From the NCBI RefSeq assembly GCF_014201095.1, contig NZ_JACHDN010000001.1:2604001-2668000 (forward strand): DNA of 64,000 nucleotides, written 5' to 3'. The position numbers and the translations under genes were made by a program. The notes under the pieces are model-generated. The model saw nothing but the letters and a program-made list of their open reading frames with translations. It ran no database searches and was not told the DNA's origin. Shown in pieces: positions 45,984 to 56,777 of the stretch. Every line of letters begins with the position of its first letter. Positions within the stretch are counted from its first letter, which is position 1. The DNA comes from Cellulomonas hominis. Lineage in GTDB: Bacteria; Actinomycetota; Actinomycetes; Actinomycetales; Cellulomonadaceae.

Positions 45984-46958
45984 TCAGAGCTTGCGCAGCC
46001 GCACCCGCCGCACGGAGTGGTCGCTGCCCTTGGTCAGGACCAGGGTCGCCCGGCTCCGGGTCGGCAGGATGTTGCGCACGAGGTTCGGGGCGTTGATCGC
46101 GTCCCAGATGCTCTCGGCCCGCGCGACGGCCTCGTCGTCGCTCAGCGCGGCGTACCGGTGGAAGTACGACTCCGGCTTGGCGAACGCGGTCGAGCGCAGC
46201 GACAGGAACCGCTCGACGTACCACTGCCGGACGTCCGTGGTCCGGGCGTCCACGTAGATCGAGAAGTCGAAGAAGTCGCTCACGGCGAGGTTCGACGTGC
46301 TCGACGTGCCGGCGGCGGACGGGGCGGGCTGCAGCACGTTGAGGCCCTCGACGATGAGGACGTCCGGCTTGCGCACCACCACCTCGGCCCCCGGCACGAT
46401 GTCGTAGGTGATGTGGTCGTACACCGGGGCCCGGACCTCGGCGTGCCCGGCCTTCACGCGGGACACGAACTGCAGCAGCGCGCGCCGGTCGTAGGACTCG
46501 GGGAAGCCCTTGCGGTCCATCAGGCCGCGCCGCTCGAGCTCGGCGTTCGGGTGCAGGAACCCGTCGGTCGTCATGAGCGCCACGTTCGGCGTCGCGGGCC
46601 AGCGGGCCATCAGCTCGCGCAGCAGGCGGGCGGTCGTCGACTTGCCGACCGCGACCGAGCCGGCCACGCCGATGACGAACGGGGTGCGCGGGGTGTCCTC
46701 CCGCAGGAACGTGGACGACGCCGCGTGCAGCCGCCGGGTGGCGGTCACGTACAGGTCGAGCAGCCGGGACAGCGGCCGGTAGATCGCGTCGACCTCGGCC
46801 AGGTCGATCGGGTCGCCGAGCCCGCGCAGCCGCGTCACGTCGGCGTCGGTCAGCGGCAGCGGGGTCGACTCCGACAGCCGGACCCAGGTGTCCCGGTCCA
46901 GCTCCACGTAGGGAGACGGCGACACGACGTCGGAGGCTCGCACCCGACGATTCTGCAC
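45984..46958 (-). CDS. coaA: pantothenate kinase, type I
   Basis: Phosphorylates pantothenate, the first step of coenzyme A synthesis. 324 residues; [20 protein letters not shown] opens the family core. The P-loop GSVAVGKST is at 100-108, followed by [20 protein letters not shown] and [15 protein letters not shown] at 46958 is taken as start; the first dozen residues are poorly conserved so another nearby GTG is possible. Transcribed opposite to glmS, with 128 bp between the two starts. Confidence 0.95.
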   Translation of the reverse strand: MQNRRVRASDVVSPSPYVELDRDTWVRLSESTPLPLTDADVTRLRGLGDPIDLAEVDAIYRPLSRLLDLYVTATRRLHAASSTFLREDTPRTPFVIGVAGSVAVGKSTTARLLRELMARWPATPNVALMTTDGFLHPNAELERRGLMDRKGFPESYDRRALLQFVSRVKAGHAEVRAPVYDHITYDIVPGAEVVVRKPDVLIVEGLNVLQPAPSAAGTSSTSNLAVSDFFDFSIYVDARTTDVRQWYVERFLSLRSTAFAKPESYFHRYAALSDDEAVARAESIWDAINAPNLVRNILPTRSRATLVLTKGSDHSVRRVRLRKL

Positions 46959-47073
46959 GATCCCCGAGGTCCCGCCCGCCGGGGACGGCGCGCCGGCAGC
47001 GCGCCGGCAGCGCGCCGGGTGCCCGCCGGGTGCCCGCCGGCGGCGCCGCCGCGGGGCCGGCCTCGCCCGCGGC

Positions 47074-47079
47074 TAGACT
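47074..47079 (+). promoter_or_regulatory. -10 of probably leaderless glmS
   Basis: TAGACT ends 7 nt before the glmS ATG; the intervening CGCGCCC is no ribosome binding site. Confidence 0.55.
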
Positions 47080-47086
47080 CGCGCCC

Positions 47087-48942
<1,856 letters not shown>

Positions 48943-48943
<1 letters not shown>

Positions 48944-49263
48944 TGGAGCTGCGGGCCGCGCAGGCCGAGGTCGAGGCGGTCTCGCGCGCCTACGCGCGCC
49001 TGCACGGCATCGAGCGCACCGACGACTGGCTGCTCCTGAAGCTCGGCGAGGAGGTCGGCGAGCTCACGCAGGCCTACCTCGCGGCGTCCGGGCGGTCCCG
49101 GCGGCCCGTCGCCGAGGGGGAGGCCGCCGTGCCGGCCGAGCTCGCCGACGTGCTGGCCCACGTGCTGCTGCTCGCGACCCGGCTGGACGTCGACCTCGAC
49201 GCCGCGCTGGAGGACAAGTGGGGCCGGTGGCGCCACCTCGTCGAGGACCGGGACCGGCCGTGA
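48943..49263 (+). CDS. MazG-like nucleotide pyrophosphohydrolase
   Basis: 106 residues; the GTG overlaps the glmS stop (TAGTG). [20 protein letters not shown] supplies the ExxE pair and [14 protein letters not shown] the ExxD pair of the all-alpha NTP pyrophosphatase fold. Likely a house-cleaning hydrolase of non-canonical nucleotides. It is too short for full MazG and I cannot name its substrate. It overlaps acpS by 4 nt. Confidence 0.75.
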
Positions 49264-49613
49264 TCGTCGGGGTCGGGATCGACGTCGTCGACGTCGCACG
49301 GTTCCTGGCGACGGTCGAGCGCGTGCCCGCGCTGCGGAGCCGCCTGTTCACGCCGGAGGAGCGCGACCTGCCGCCCGCCTCCCTCGCCGCGCGGTTCGCG
49401 GCGAAGGAGGCGATCGCCAAGGCGCTGGGCGCCCCGGCCGGGATGTCCTGGCAGGACGCCACGGTCCGGCGGGTCCCCGGCGGGGCGCCCGAGGTCGAGG
49501 TGGTCGGCACGGTGCTGGCCCGCGCGGAGGCGCTCGGGGTGGCGCGGTTCCACCTGTCGATCTCGCACGACGCGGGCATCGCGTCGGCGATGGTCGTGGC
49601 CGAGACGGCCTGA
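49260..49613 (+). CDS. acpS: holo-[acyl-carrier-protein] synthase
   Basis: Transfers 4'-phosphopantetheine from coenzyme A to acyl carrier protein. 117 residues; the GTG overlaps the upstream stop (GTGA). [12 protein letters not shown] holds the metal-binding Asp, and [15 protein letters not shown] the catalytic Glu. [12 protein letters not shown] is the C-terminal motif. Third gene of glmS-mazG-acpS. Confidence 0.95.
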   Translation: MIVGVGIDVVDVARFLATVERVPALRSRLFTPEERDLPPASLAARFAAKEAIAKALGAPAGMSWQDATVRRVPGGAPEVEVVGTVLARAEALGVARFHLSISHDAGIASAMVVAETA

Positions 49614-49644
49614 CCTGGGCGCCCCCGCTGCACTCCCGGTGCCG

Positions 49645-50631
49645 CTAGCGCAGAGCCGGGACGACCTCGCGCTCGAACAGCTCGATGCCGGAGCGGTCGT
49701 ACGCGGCCTCCGCGAAGTACGTGATCGCGTAGGTCATCCCGAGGGACTCGAGCTCGCGGAGCTTCTCGACCACCTGCTCGGGCGTGCCGACCAGCGGGCC
49801 CCGGCGGAAGTCCTCGGCGATCTCGGGCGCCTTCGCGGGCACGGTCCGGGACAGGTGCTCCTCGAGCCAGGCGATGCGGTCGTCCACCTCCGCCTCGGTC
49901 GACCCGATCACCACGTTGTAGTTGGCCGAGCGGGTGATCTCGTCGTAGTTCCGGCCGATGGCGGCGCAGTGCTCCTGCAGCACGCGGGACTTGTGCGCGA
50001 ACCCGGCGGGGGTGCCGTCGAAATTCGTGAACTGCGCGTGCTCGGCCGCGACCCGGAGGGTCTTGCGCTCGCCGCCGCCCGCGATCCACAGCGGCGGGCC
50101 GTCCACCTGCAGCGGCAGCGGGGCGAGCTGCGCGCCGTCGACCTGGTAGTGCGCGCCGTCGAGGGTCGCGACCCCGTTGGTCCACAGCTGCTTCATGATC
50201 TGCACGCCCTCGTCGAGCATCGCGATCCGCTCGCCCGGCGTCGGGAAGCCGTAGCCGTAGGCGCGCCACTCGTGCTCGTACCAGCCGGCGCCGATGCCCA
50301 TCTGCACGCGACCGCCGGAGATCACGTCGGCGGTGGCCGCGACCTTCGCCAGGTACGCGGGGTTCCGGTACGCCATGCAGGTGCACATCTGCCCGAGCCG
50401 CACGCGGCTGGTGGTGGCGGCGTAGGCGTTCATGAGGCTCCAGGCCTCGTGCGTCGCCTCGCCGTTGGGCTCGGGGACGGCGTGGAAGTGGTCGTACACC
50501 CAGATCGAGTCGTAGGCGTCGCCCTCGTCGGCGTGCCGGGCGAGGGAGCTCATGACGGACCAGTGGTCGGCCGGCTCGATGCCGGTGAGGTCCTGCCGCC
50601 AGCCCTGGGGGATGAAGAGTCCGAAGCGCAT
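49645..50631 (-). CDS. LLM-class F420-dependent oxidoreductase
   Basis: 328 residues of a luciferase-like TIM barrel: MRFGLFIPQGWRQDLTGIEP, YDSIWVYDHFHAVPEP, SRVRLGQMCTCMAYRNPAYL and MGIGAGWYEHEWRAYGYGFP. These fit the F420-dependent branch; the substrate is unknown. TAGGTT on the minus strand ends 7 nt before the ATG with no Shine-Dalgarno sequence. It interrupts two plus-strand gene groups and diverges from nnr by 63 bp. Confidence 0.85.
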   Translation of the reverse strand: MRFGLFIPQGWRQDLTGIEPADHWSVMSSLARHADEGDAYDSIWVYDHFHAVPEPNGEATHEAWSLMNAYAATTSRVRLGQMCTCMAYRNPAYLAKVAATADVISGGRVQMGIGAGWYEHEWRAYGYGFPTPGERIAMLDEGVQIMKQLWTNGVATLDGAHYQVDGAQLAPLPLQVDGPPLWIAGGGERKTLRVAAEHAQFTNFDGTPAGFAHKSRVLQEHCAAIGRNYDEITRSANYNVVIGSTEAEVDDRIAWLEEHLSRTVPAKAPEIAEDFRRGPLVGTPEQVVEKLRELESLGMTYAITYFAEAAYDRSGIELFEREVVPALR

Positions 50632-50638
50632 GGGCCCG

Positions 50639-50688
50639 AACCTATCCCCGGGCGCGCCCCTGCGCCGGACGGGGCCGTCCGCCAGGAT
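50639..50688. promoter_or_regulatory. divergent -10 elements for the LLM oxidoreductase and nnr
   Basis: Minus strand TAGGTT (50644 to 50639) ends 7 nt before the oxidoreductase ATG. Plus strand CAGGAT (50683-50688) ends 6 nt before the nnr ATG. Confidence 0.45.
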
Positions 50689-50694
50689 GGACGC

Positions 50695-52239
50695 ATGATC
50701 CTGGGGTACACGGCGGCCGAGGTGCGCGCGGCGGAGGAGCCGCTGCTGGCGCGCGGGGTGCCGCTCATGGAGCGGGCGGCGTTCGCGCTCGCGACGCAGG
50801 TCGCGGCGGAGCTCGCCGGGCGGCGCGGGGCGGTCCGCGGGGCGAGCGCGGTGGCGCTGGTCGGGCCGGGGAACAACGGCGGCGACGCGCTGCACGCCGG
50901 GGCGGTGCTGGCCCGGCGCGGGGTGCGGGTGGTCGCGCTGTGCACGACGGACGCGCCGCACGCGGGCGGCCTCGCGGCGCTGCTCGGTGCGGGCGGCCGG
51001 GCGGTCCGGGTGGCCGCGCCGGGTGCGGCCGCTCCCGGGCCCGGCGCGCTGCCGCCCGTGTGGCTCGGCGACGCCGTGGCCGAGGCGTACGCCGCGGACG
51101 TCGTCCTGGACGGCCTGCTCGGCATCGGCGGGCGCGGGGCGCCGCGGGGCGAGGCGGGGCTGCTCGTCGGGCTGCTGTCGGACCTGCTCGCGGACGAGCC
51201 CGGTCCGCTGGTGGTGGCCGTCGACGTGCCGAGCGGCACCGGCGTCGACGACGGCGCCCTGCCCGACGGCCCCGTGCTGCCCGCCGACCTCACGGTCACG
51301 TTCGGCGCCGCGAAGCCCGGGCTGCTGCTCCCCCCGGCCTCCCGGCGCGCCGGGCGGGTGGCCGTCGTGGACCTGGGGCTGCCGCTGCCGGGGCAGCCGG
51401 CGGTCGCGCGTCTGGAGCCGGCCGACGTCGCCGGGCTCTGGCCGGTGCCGGGCCCCGAGGACCACAAGTACCGCCGCGGCGTGCTGGGCGTCGTGGCCGG
51501 GACGCCGGCGTACCCGGGTGCGGCGGTGCTCACGGTGTCCGCCGCCGTGCGCGCGGGCGTCGGCATGGTCCGGTACGCCGGGCCGTCCGCGGTCGCCCGG
51601 GCGGTGCTCGCCGCGCGGCCGGAGGTCGTCGCCGGGGACGGGCGGGTGCAGGCGTGGCTGCTCGGCCCGGGCGTCGACCCGCGGCACGCGAAGCAGGCGC
51701 GGCGCGTCGCGGGGGCGCTCGAGCGCGCGCTCGGCACCGGCCTGCCCGTCGTGCTGGACGCCGGCGCGCTGGAGCTGGCGCCGGAGCAGCTGGCCCCCTG
51801 GTGCGTGCTCACCCCGCACGCCGGCGAGCTCGCGGCGCTGCTGGCCCGGCGCGGGGAGGAGGCGGACCGGGCGGCGGTCGAGGCGGAGCCGCTGCGCTGG
51901 GCGCGGCGCGCGCACGAGCTCACCGGCGCGACCGTCCTGCTGAAGGGCAGCACGACGGTGGTGGCCGGAGCGGGCGGCGCGGTGTACGCGCAGGCGGACG
52001 CTCCCGGCTGGCTCGCGACCGCCGGGTCCGGGGACGTGCTCGCCGGGGTGCTGGGCGCCCTGCTCGCCGGGCGGGCCGCGGACGTGCTCGCGGACCCGCC
52101 GCTGGCGGCGGCGCTCGCGGCCGCGGCGGCGCTGGTGCACGGGCGCGCGGCGGACGTCGCCGTGCCGGGCGGCCCGGTCGCCGCGCTCGACGTCGCGGAC
52201 GCGCTGCCGGCGACCGTGGCGGGGCTGCTCCGTGGCTGA
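50695..52239 (+). CDS. nnr: bifunctional NAD(P)H-hydrate epimerase / ADP-dependent dehydratase
   Basis: Repairs hydrated NADH and NADPH. 514 residues from the ATG at 50695. The N-terminal YjeF domain (about 1-215) has LVGPGNNGGDALHAGAVLAR and DVPSGTGVDDG. The C-terminal kinase-like domain (about 225-514) has DHKYRRGVLGVVAGTPAYPG, VLTPHAGELAAL and TAGSGDVLAGVLGALLAG. The adjacency to alr and the tsa genes is common in bacteria. It overlaps the next gene by 8 nt. Confidence 0.95.
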   Translation: MILGYTAAEVRAAEEPLLARGVPLMERAAFALATQVAAELAGRRGAVRGASAVALVGPGNNGGDALHAGAVLARRGVRVVALCTTDAPHAGGLAALLGAGGRAVRVAAPGAAAPGPGALPPVWLGDAVAEAYAADVVLDGLLGIGGRGAPRGEAGLLVGLLSDLLADEPGPLVVAVDVPSGTGVDDGALPDGPVLPADLTVTFGAAKPGLLLPPASRRAGRVAVVDLGLPLPGQPAVARLEPADVAGLWPVPGPEDHKYRRGVLGVVAGTPAYPGAAVLTVSAAVRAGVGMVRYAGPSAVARAVLAARPEVVAGDGRVQAWLLGPGVDPRHAKQARRVAGALERALGTGLPVVLDAGALELAPEQLAPWCVLTPHAGELAALLARRGEEADRAAVEAEPLRWARRAHELTGATVLLKGSTTVVAGAGGAVYAQADAPGWLATAGSGDVLAGVLGALLAGRAADVLADPPLAAALAAAAALVHGRAADVAVPGGPVAALDVADALPATVAGLLRG

Positions 52240-52894
52240 GCCCGGCCCGCCGCTCGCCCCGCTGCGGGAGGACCTGCGCCGCCGGGTCGCCGACCTGCTC
52301 GCCCCGCCGCCCGGCGCCGACCGGCCGGTCCGCCGCCTGCTCGGCATCGCGGGTGCGCCGGGCGCGGGGAAGTCCACGCTGTCCGCCCAGGTGCTGGCCG
52401 CCTTCCCCGGGCGGTGCGTGGTGGCGCCGATGGACGGCTTCCACCTCGCGCAGACCGAGCTCGAGCGCCTCGGCCGCGCCGACCGCAAGGGCGCGCCCGA
52501 CACGTTCGACGCCGCCGGCTACGTCGCCCTGCTGCGCCGGCTGCGCGCGCCGGTCCCCGGGGAGACGGTCTACGCGCCGGAGTACCGCCGCGACCTGCGC
52601 AACGGCGTGGCCGGGGCCATCGGCGTCCCGGCGGACGTGCCGCTGGTCGTCACCGAGGGGAACTACCTGCTGCTGGAGACCCACGGGTTCGGCCCGGTCC
52701 GCGACCTGCTGGACCTGTGCTGGTTCGTCGACCTGCCGCAGGAGGTGCGCGCCGAGCGGCTCGTCGCCCGGCACCGCCTGTTCGGCAAGGCCCCCGACGC
52801 GGCGTACGCGTGGACGCACGGCCCGGACCAGCGGAACGCGGACCTCGTGGAGGGCACGCGGGGCCGGGCGGACCTGGTCGTCGAGGCCGGCTGA
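52232..52894 (+). CDS. P-loop nucleoside/sugar kinase-like protein
   Basis: 220 residues; the GTG lies inside the end of nnr. The P-loop is GAPGAGKST at 41-49. VVAPMDGFHLAQTELERLGR and TVYAPEYRRDLRNGVAGAIG resemble the uridine kinase/pantothenate kinase/phosphoribulokinase group, including the DGFHL motif. The substrate is not known. The remaining sequence (VVTEGNYLLLE, WFVDLPQEVRAERLVARH) is typical of this group. Confidence 0.8.
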   Translation: MAEPGPPLAPLREDLRRRVADLLAPPPGADRPVRRLLGIAGAPGAGKSTLSAQVLAAFPGRCVVAPMDGFHLAQTELERLGRADRKGAPDTFDAAGYVALLRRLRAPVPGETVYAPEYRRDLRNGVAGAIGVPADVPLVVTEGNYLLLETHGFGPVRDLLDLCWFVDLPQEVRAERLVARHRLFGKAPDAAYAWTHGPDQRNADLVEGTRGRADLVVEAG

Positions 52895-52922
52895 CGGGCA
52901 CGGGCCGGCCGGACCGCGCGGT

Positions 52923-52976
52923 GGGTGGAGGGTTCTGCCCGACACGCGCGGCGTGTCGCGGCAGAACCCTCCACCC
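52923..52976. repeat. dispersed palindrome, copy 1 (reverse orientation)
   Basis: Outer arms GGGTGGAGGGTTCTGC (52923-52938) and GCAGAACCCTCCACCC (52961-52976) pair perfectly over 16 bp. Inner arms GACACGC (52941-52947) and GCGTGTC (52951-52957) pair over 7 bp around a 3 nt loop. Its reverse complement matches the element at 60949-60994 with one mismatch in the shared core. It may also end transcription of the upstream kinase gene. Confidence 0.85.
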
Positions 52977-53024
52977 GGCGCGGCGCGGCAGGCGCGCGTG
53001 GCCGGGTCGGCGGGCGAGCGGTGC

Positions 53025-53030
53025 GAGACT
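53025..53030 (+). promoter_or_regulatory. possible -10 of leaderless alr
   Basis: GAGACT ends 6 nt before the alr GTG. The first base departs from consensus, but no Shine-Dalgarno sequence is present. Confidence 0.35.
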
Positions 53031-53036
53031 GGGGCG

Positions 53037-54233
53037 GTGAGCGAGTTTCCCGCGCGGGCGGTCGTGGACCTCGGGGTGGTGCGCGCCAACGCGCGGACCC
53101 TGGGCGACCTCGCGCCGACGGCCCAGGTCATGGCGGTGGTGAAGGCCGACGCCTACGGGCACGGCCTGCTCCCCGTCGCGCGGGCGGCGCTGGAGGGCGG
53201 GGCGACCTGGCTCGGCGTCGCCCAGGTCTCCGAGGCGCTGGCGCTCCGGGCGGGCGGCATCCGGTCGCGGGTGCTGACGTGGCTCTACGCGCCGGGCGCG
53301 CCGCTGGCGGACGCCGTCGCGGCGGACGTCGACCTGTCCGTGGCCGCGCCGTGGGCCCTGCGGGAGGTCGAGGCCGCGGCGCGCTCGACCGGCCGGACGG
53401 CGCGGGTGCACCTCAAGGTCGACACGGGGCTCGGCCGGAACGGCCTGACCCCGGCGGACCTGCCGGAGGTGCTGAACGCGGCCCTGCGGCTCGAGGCCGA
53501 GGGCGTCGTGCGCGTGGCCGGGATCTGGTCGCACCTCGCGTTCGCGGACGAGCCCGGGCACCCGACGCTGCACGCCCAGGCCGAGGTGCTGCGCGCGGTC
53601 GCGGACGACGCCGAGGCGCGCGGCGCCCGGTTCGAGGTCCGGCACATCGCGGCGTCCACCTCGACGCTCACCGACCCGGCCCTGCACCTCGACCTGGTGC
53701 GCCCCGGGATCGCGCTCTACGGGCTGACGCCGGTGCCGCAGCTCGGCGGGCCGGAGCGGTTCGGGCTCGTGCCGGCGATGACCGTCGAGGCGGAGCTCGC
53801 GACCGTGAAGCGGCTGCCCGCCGGGCACGGGATGTCGTACGGGCACCACTACGTGACCCCCCGGGACACGACGGTCGGCGTCGTGCCGCTCGGGTACGCG
53901 GACGGGGTGCCGCGGCACGCCTCCGGCGTCGACGGAGCGCCCGGCGCCCCGCTCGGGGTCGGCGGGCGCCGGCTCGCGATCGCCGGGCGGGTCTGCATGG
54001 ACCAGGTGATGGTGGACCTCGGGCCGGACGCGACGGAGGCCGCCGGGGACCGGGTGGTGCTGTTCGGCACCGGCGCGGACGGCGGCCCCACCGCGCAGGA
54101 CTGGGCGGACGCCGCCGGGACCATCAGCTACGAGATCGTCACGCGGCTCGGCGCGCGGGTGCCGCGGGTGTACGTGGACCGCGCCCGGACGACGGAGGGC
54201 GGCGCGCTGCGCGTCGCGGAGGGAGTGCAGTGA
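53037..54233 (+). CDS. alr: alanine racemase
   Basis: PLP enzyme that makes D-alanine for peptidoglycan. I chose the GTG at 53037 (MSEFPARAVVDLGVVRANAR, 398 residues). The PLP lysine is in VMAVVKADAYGHG near residue 38; the catalytic Tyr is in GHGMSYGHHYVTP; VCMDQVMVDLG is conserved. It opens the alr-tsaE-tsaB-rimI group, an order also known in Mycobacterium. Overlaps tsaE by 4 nt. Confidence 0.96.
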   Translation: MSEFPARAVVDLGVVRANARTLGDLAPTAQVMAVVKADAYGHGLLPVARAALEGGATWLGVAQVSEALALRAGGIRSRVLTWLYAPGAPLADAVAADVDLSVAAPWALREVEAAARSTGRTARVHLKVDTGLGRNGLTPADLPEVLNAALRLEAEGVVRVAGIWSHLAFADEPGHPTLHAQAEVLRAVADDAEARGARFEVRHIAASTSTLTDPALHLDLVRPGIALYGLTPVPQLGGPERFGLVPAMTVEAELATVKRLPAGHGMSYGHHYVTPRDTTVGVVPLGYADGVPRHASGVDGAPGAPLGVGGRRLAIAGRVCMDQVMVDLGPDATEAAGDRVVLFGTGADGGPTAQDWADAAGTISYEIVTRLGARVPRVYVDRARTTEGGALRVAEGVQ

Positions 54234-54778
54234 GCGGGACGACGACGGTCGCCGAGGTGACCGTGGACCTGGCCGACGCCGAAGCGACCCGCGCGTACGG
54301 CGCGGCGCTCGCGGGCCTGCTGCGCGCGGGCGACCTGGTGGTGCTCACCGGCGACCTCGGCGCGGGCAAGACCACGCTGACCCAGGGCATCGGCCAGGGG
54401 CTGCACGTGCGCGGCGCGGTGGCGTCCCCGACGTTCGTCATCGCGCGCGTGCACCCGCCGCTGCCCCGGCCCGACGGCACGACCGGCCCGACGCTGGTGC
54501 ACGTCGACGCCTACCGCCTGGGCTCGCTGGACGAGGTCGACGCCCTCGACCTGGACGCGTCGCTGGACGAGTCCGTCACCGTCGTCGAGTGGGGGGCGGG
54601 GCTCGTCGAGTCGCTGGCCGACGACCGGCTGGAGGTCGCGCTGCGCCGGCCCCGCGGCGCCGAGGCGGGGCCGGGTGCCGGGCCGGACGACGAGGACGGC
54701 GACGCCTCCGCGGGCGTGCGCTCCGTGACCGTCCGCGCCCACGGCGACCGCTGGCGCGGCGTCGCGCTGCCCGCCTGA
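54230..54778 (+). CDS. tsaE: tRNA t6A biosynthesis ATPase TsaE
   Basis: ATPase partner of TsaB-TsaD in making N6-threonylcarbamoyl-adenosine 37 of tRNA. 182 residues; the GTG overlaps the alr stop. The P-loop GDLGAGKTTLTQGIG starts at residue 41; SPTFVIARVH and HVDAYRLGSLDEVDALDLD follow, with VEWGAG. An acidic insert EAGPGAGPDDEDGD near the C-terminus is not part of the usual fold. Confidence 0.95.
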   Translation: MSGTTTVAEVTVDLADAEATRAYGAALAGLLRAGDLVVLTGDLGAGKTTLTQGIGQGLHVRGAVASPTFVIARVHPPLPRPDGTTGPTLVHVDAYRLGSLDEVDALDLDASLDESVTVVEWGAGLVESLADDRLEVALRRPRGAEAGPGAGPDDEDGDASAGVRSVTVRAHGDRWRGVALPA

Positions 54779-54819
54779 CCCACCCCGACCCGACACCCCC
54801 TCCGGAAGGAACCCCACCG

Positions 54820-55494
54820 GTGCCCGTCCTCGCCCTCGACACCTCCGCCGCCGCGTCCGCCGCCGTCGTCGACGACGCGGGCCGCACGCTCGCGACCCGC
54901 TCGTCCGGCGAGACCCGCCGGCACGCCGAGGCGCTCACGCCGCTGCTCGACGCGGTCCTCGCCGAGGCGGGCGTGTCCCGCACCGACCTGACAGCCGTCG
55001 TCGCGGGCACGGGCCCGGCGCCGTTCACCGGCCTGCGGGTCGGCCTGGTCACCGCCCGCACGCTCGGGCTGGCGCTCGGGATCCCGGTGCACGGGGTGTC
55101 GTCGCTCGACGCGGTCGCCCTGGCCGCCGCCCGCGACCTCGACCCGGGCGCCGAGGTGCTGGTCGTGACGGACGCCCGGCGCAAGGAGGTGTACTCCGCC
55201 CGGTACCGCGTGGCGGCCGGCGGTGCCGTCGAGCTGCTGGACGGCCCGGCCGTCGAGACCCCGGCGGCGCTCGCGGCGCGCGGCCTGCCGGAGGGCGCCG
55301 TGGTGGTGGGGGCGGGGACGGCGCTGTACCCCGGGCTGCTGCCGGGCGCGCCCGCCGAGGTGGACCCCGCGGACCTGGCCCGGGTCGCCCTCGCGCGCCT
55401 CGCGGTCCCCGGCACGACGCTGCCCACCGAGCCGCTGTACCTGCGCCGCCCGGACGCGGTGCCGCCCGCGGCGGGCAAGCGCGCGCTCGGATGA
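54820..55494 (+). CDS. tsaB: tRNA t6A biosynthesis protein TsaB
   Basis: Inactive TsaD paralogue that dimerises with TsaD. I chose the GTG at 54820 (MPVLALDTSAAASAAVVDDA, 224 residues), preceded by GGAAGGA. GTGPAPFTGLRVGLVTARTL is the family core. It lacks the metal-binding HxxxH of TsaD, as expected. Overlaps rimI by 4 nt (ATGA). Confidence 0.95.
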   Translation: MPVLALDTSAAASAAVVDDAGRTLATRSSGETRRHAEALTPLLDAVLAEAGVSRTDLTAVVAGTGPAPFTGLRVGLVTARTLGLALGIPVHGVSSLDAVALAAARDLDPGAEVLVVTDARRKEVYSARYRVAAGGAVELLDGPAVETPAALAARGLPEGAVVVGAGTALYPGLLPGAPAEVDPADLARVALARLAVPGTTLPTEPLYLRRPDAVPPAAGKRALG

Positions 55495-56006
55495 CGGTCG
55501 ACCTGCGCCCGCTCGGCCCCGGCGACCTCGACGCGCTCGAGGCGATGGAGCGGGCGCTGTTCGGGGCGGGCGCGTGGTCCCGGGCGTCGCTGGCCGAGGA
55601 GCTCGACGGGCCGGGCCGGTGGTACGTCGGCGCCCAGGACCGGGAGTCGGGGGAGCTCGTCGGGTACGCCGGGCTGTGGTTCGACGGGTACGACGGCCAG
55701 GTGATGACGGTCGGCACCCGGCCGGACCACCAGGGCCGGGGCGTCGGTCGGCTGCTGCTGGACGCCCTGCTGGACCGGGCGCGGGAGCTGCGGGCGGCCG
55801 AGGTGCTGCTGGAGGTCCGGGTCGACAACGAGCCGGCGCTGCGGCTGTACGAGCGCGCGGGCTTCGAGCGGTTCGGGCGCCGCAAGGGGTACTACCAGCC
55901 GGAGAACGTGGACGCGTGGACCATGCGGCTGCGGCTGACCCGTGGCCCGGGCCCGGTCGGCGCGGGCGCCGGGGACGACGCGGGCGGGCGGGCGGCGTCG
56001 GTGTGA
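55491..56006 (+). CDS. rimI: ribosomal protein S18-alanine N-acetyltransferase-like GNAT protein
   Basis: 171-residue GNAT acetyltransferase. The acetyl-CoA loop is RPDHQGRGVGRLLLDALLDR; EVLLEVRVDNEPALRLYERA and GFERFGRRKGYYQPENVDAW are typical of RimI. RimI acetylates the S18 N-terminus, or other N-termini, and its gene usually sits between tsaB and tsaD, as here. The last 25 residues are Gly/Ala-rich and dispensable-looking. Confidence 0.92.
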   Translation: MTVDLRPLGPGDLDALEAMERALFGAGAWSRASLAEELDGPGRWYVGAQDRESGELVGYAGLWFDGYDGQVMTVGTRPDHQGRGVGRLLLDALLDRARELRAAEVLLEVRVDNEPALRLYERAGFERFGRRKGYYQPENVDAWTMRLRLTRGPGPVGAGAGDDAGGRAASV

Positions 56007-56034
56007 CGCGGCCGCCCGCCCGGTGCGGTGCGGA

Positions 56035-56661
56035 TCAGATCGTGCGGGCGACGTCCTCGAAGTCGAGGCGGGTCTGGCGCGGGTGCGAGGCCGGCATGCC
56101 GAAGCCCTCCACGTCGGCCGGCGCGGCGCCGACGTTCGCGACCATGATCGACCGCCAGGACGTCCCGGCGAACAGGTCGGCGTCGAGCCCGGCGGCGTCG
56201 TAGCCGGTCATCGGGCCGACGTGCAGCCCCGCGGCGCGCAGCCCGACGATCAGGTAGCCGGCCTGCAGGAAGGCGTTGTCGCGGGACATGCGCTCGCGGA
56301 CCGCCTCGGCGCCGGCGAGGTTCTCGCGCGCGCCGGCCATGTGCGGGGCGAGCCGGGGCAGGTGCTCGTGGAAGTCGAGGTCCGCGGCCACCACGATGCT
56401 CAGCGGGGCGCGCAGGGTCTTGGCCTTGTTGCCGTCGTTCATGTGCCCGACCAGGCGCTCGCGGGCCTCGGGGGAGCGCACCAGCAGCAGCCGGAGCGGG
56501 AGGGTGTTCATCGCGGTCGGACCCCAGCGCACGACGTCCCAGACGGCGCGGACCTGCTCGTCCGTCACCTCGTCGTCGGCGAAGGTGTTGACGGTGCGCG
56601 CGGACCGGAAGACCAGGTCGGCGATCTCGGCGGGGACGCGCAGCTCGGTGTCGATGCTCAT
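56035..56661 (-). CDS. nitroreductase-family oxidoreductase (RutE-like)
   Basis: 208-residue FMN-dependent oxidoreductase. [40 protein letters not shown] and GRENL-like sequence with [20 protein letters not shown] and [20 protein letters not shown] resemble malonic semialdehyde reductase RutE and its relatives. No other pyrimidine-degradation gene is near, so the substrate is unclear. It is inserted between rimI and tsaD on the opposite strand, with a palindrome just upstream of its start. Confidence 0.85.
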   Translation of the reverse strand: MSIDTELRVPAEIADLVFRSARTVNTFADDEVTDEQVRAVWDVVRWGPTAMNTLPLRLLLVRSPEARERLVGHMNDGNKAKTLRAPLSIVVAADLDFHEHLPRLAPHMAGARENLAGAEAVRERMSRDNAFLQAGYLIVGLRAAGLHVGPMTGYDAAGLDADLFAGTSWRSIMVANVGAAPADVEGFGMPASHPRQTRLDFEDVARTI

Positions 56662-56665
56662 ATTC

Positions 56666-56681
56666 GGTTGAATTCACAACC
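56666..56681 (-). promoter_or_regulatory. candidate operator of the nitroreductase gene
   Basis: GGTTGAATTCACAACC: inverted 5 bp arms GGTTG and CAACC around AATTCA, starting 5 bp before the ATG of the minus-strand gene, in an AT-rich patch. It resembles a repressor binding site of the MarR/HxlR kind, but the regulator is not known. Confidence 0.45.
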
Positions 56682-56764
56682 ATCCCGGGGGATTCCTGTT
56701 GTGTCGGTGAACCGCGTCACACCGCCCCGTGCGCCCGTCGCGCGGCCCCGCCCGGAGCGCGACC

Positions 56765-56770
56765 TAGGAT
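56765..56770 (+). promoter_or_regulatory. -10 of probably leaderless tsaD
   Basis: TAGGAT ends 7 nt before the ATG at 56778; GGGTCCC between is not a plausible Shine-Dalgarno sequence at that distance. Confidence 0.5.
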
Positions 56771-56777
56771 GGGTCCC

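Noticed and set aside
47041..47086. glmS ribozyme upstream of glmS
   Set aside because: The ribozyme is known from Firmicutes and relatives; only 7 nt lie between the -10 hexamer and the ATG, leaving no room for it.
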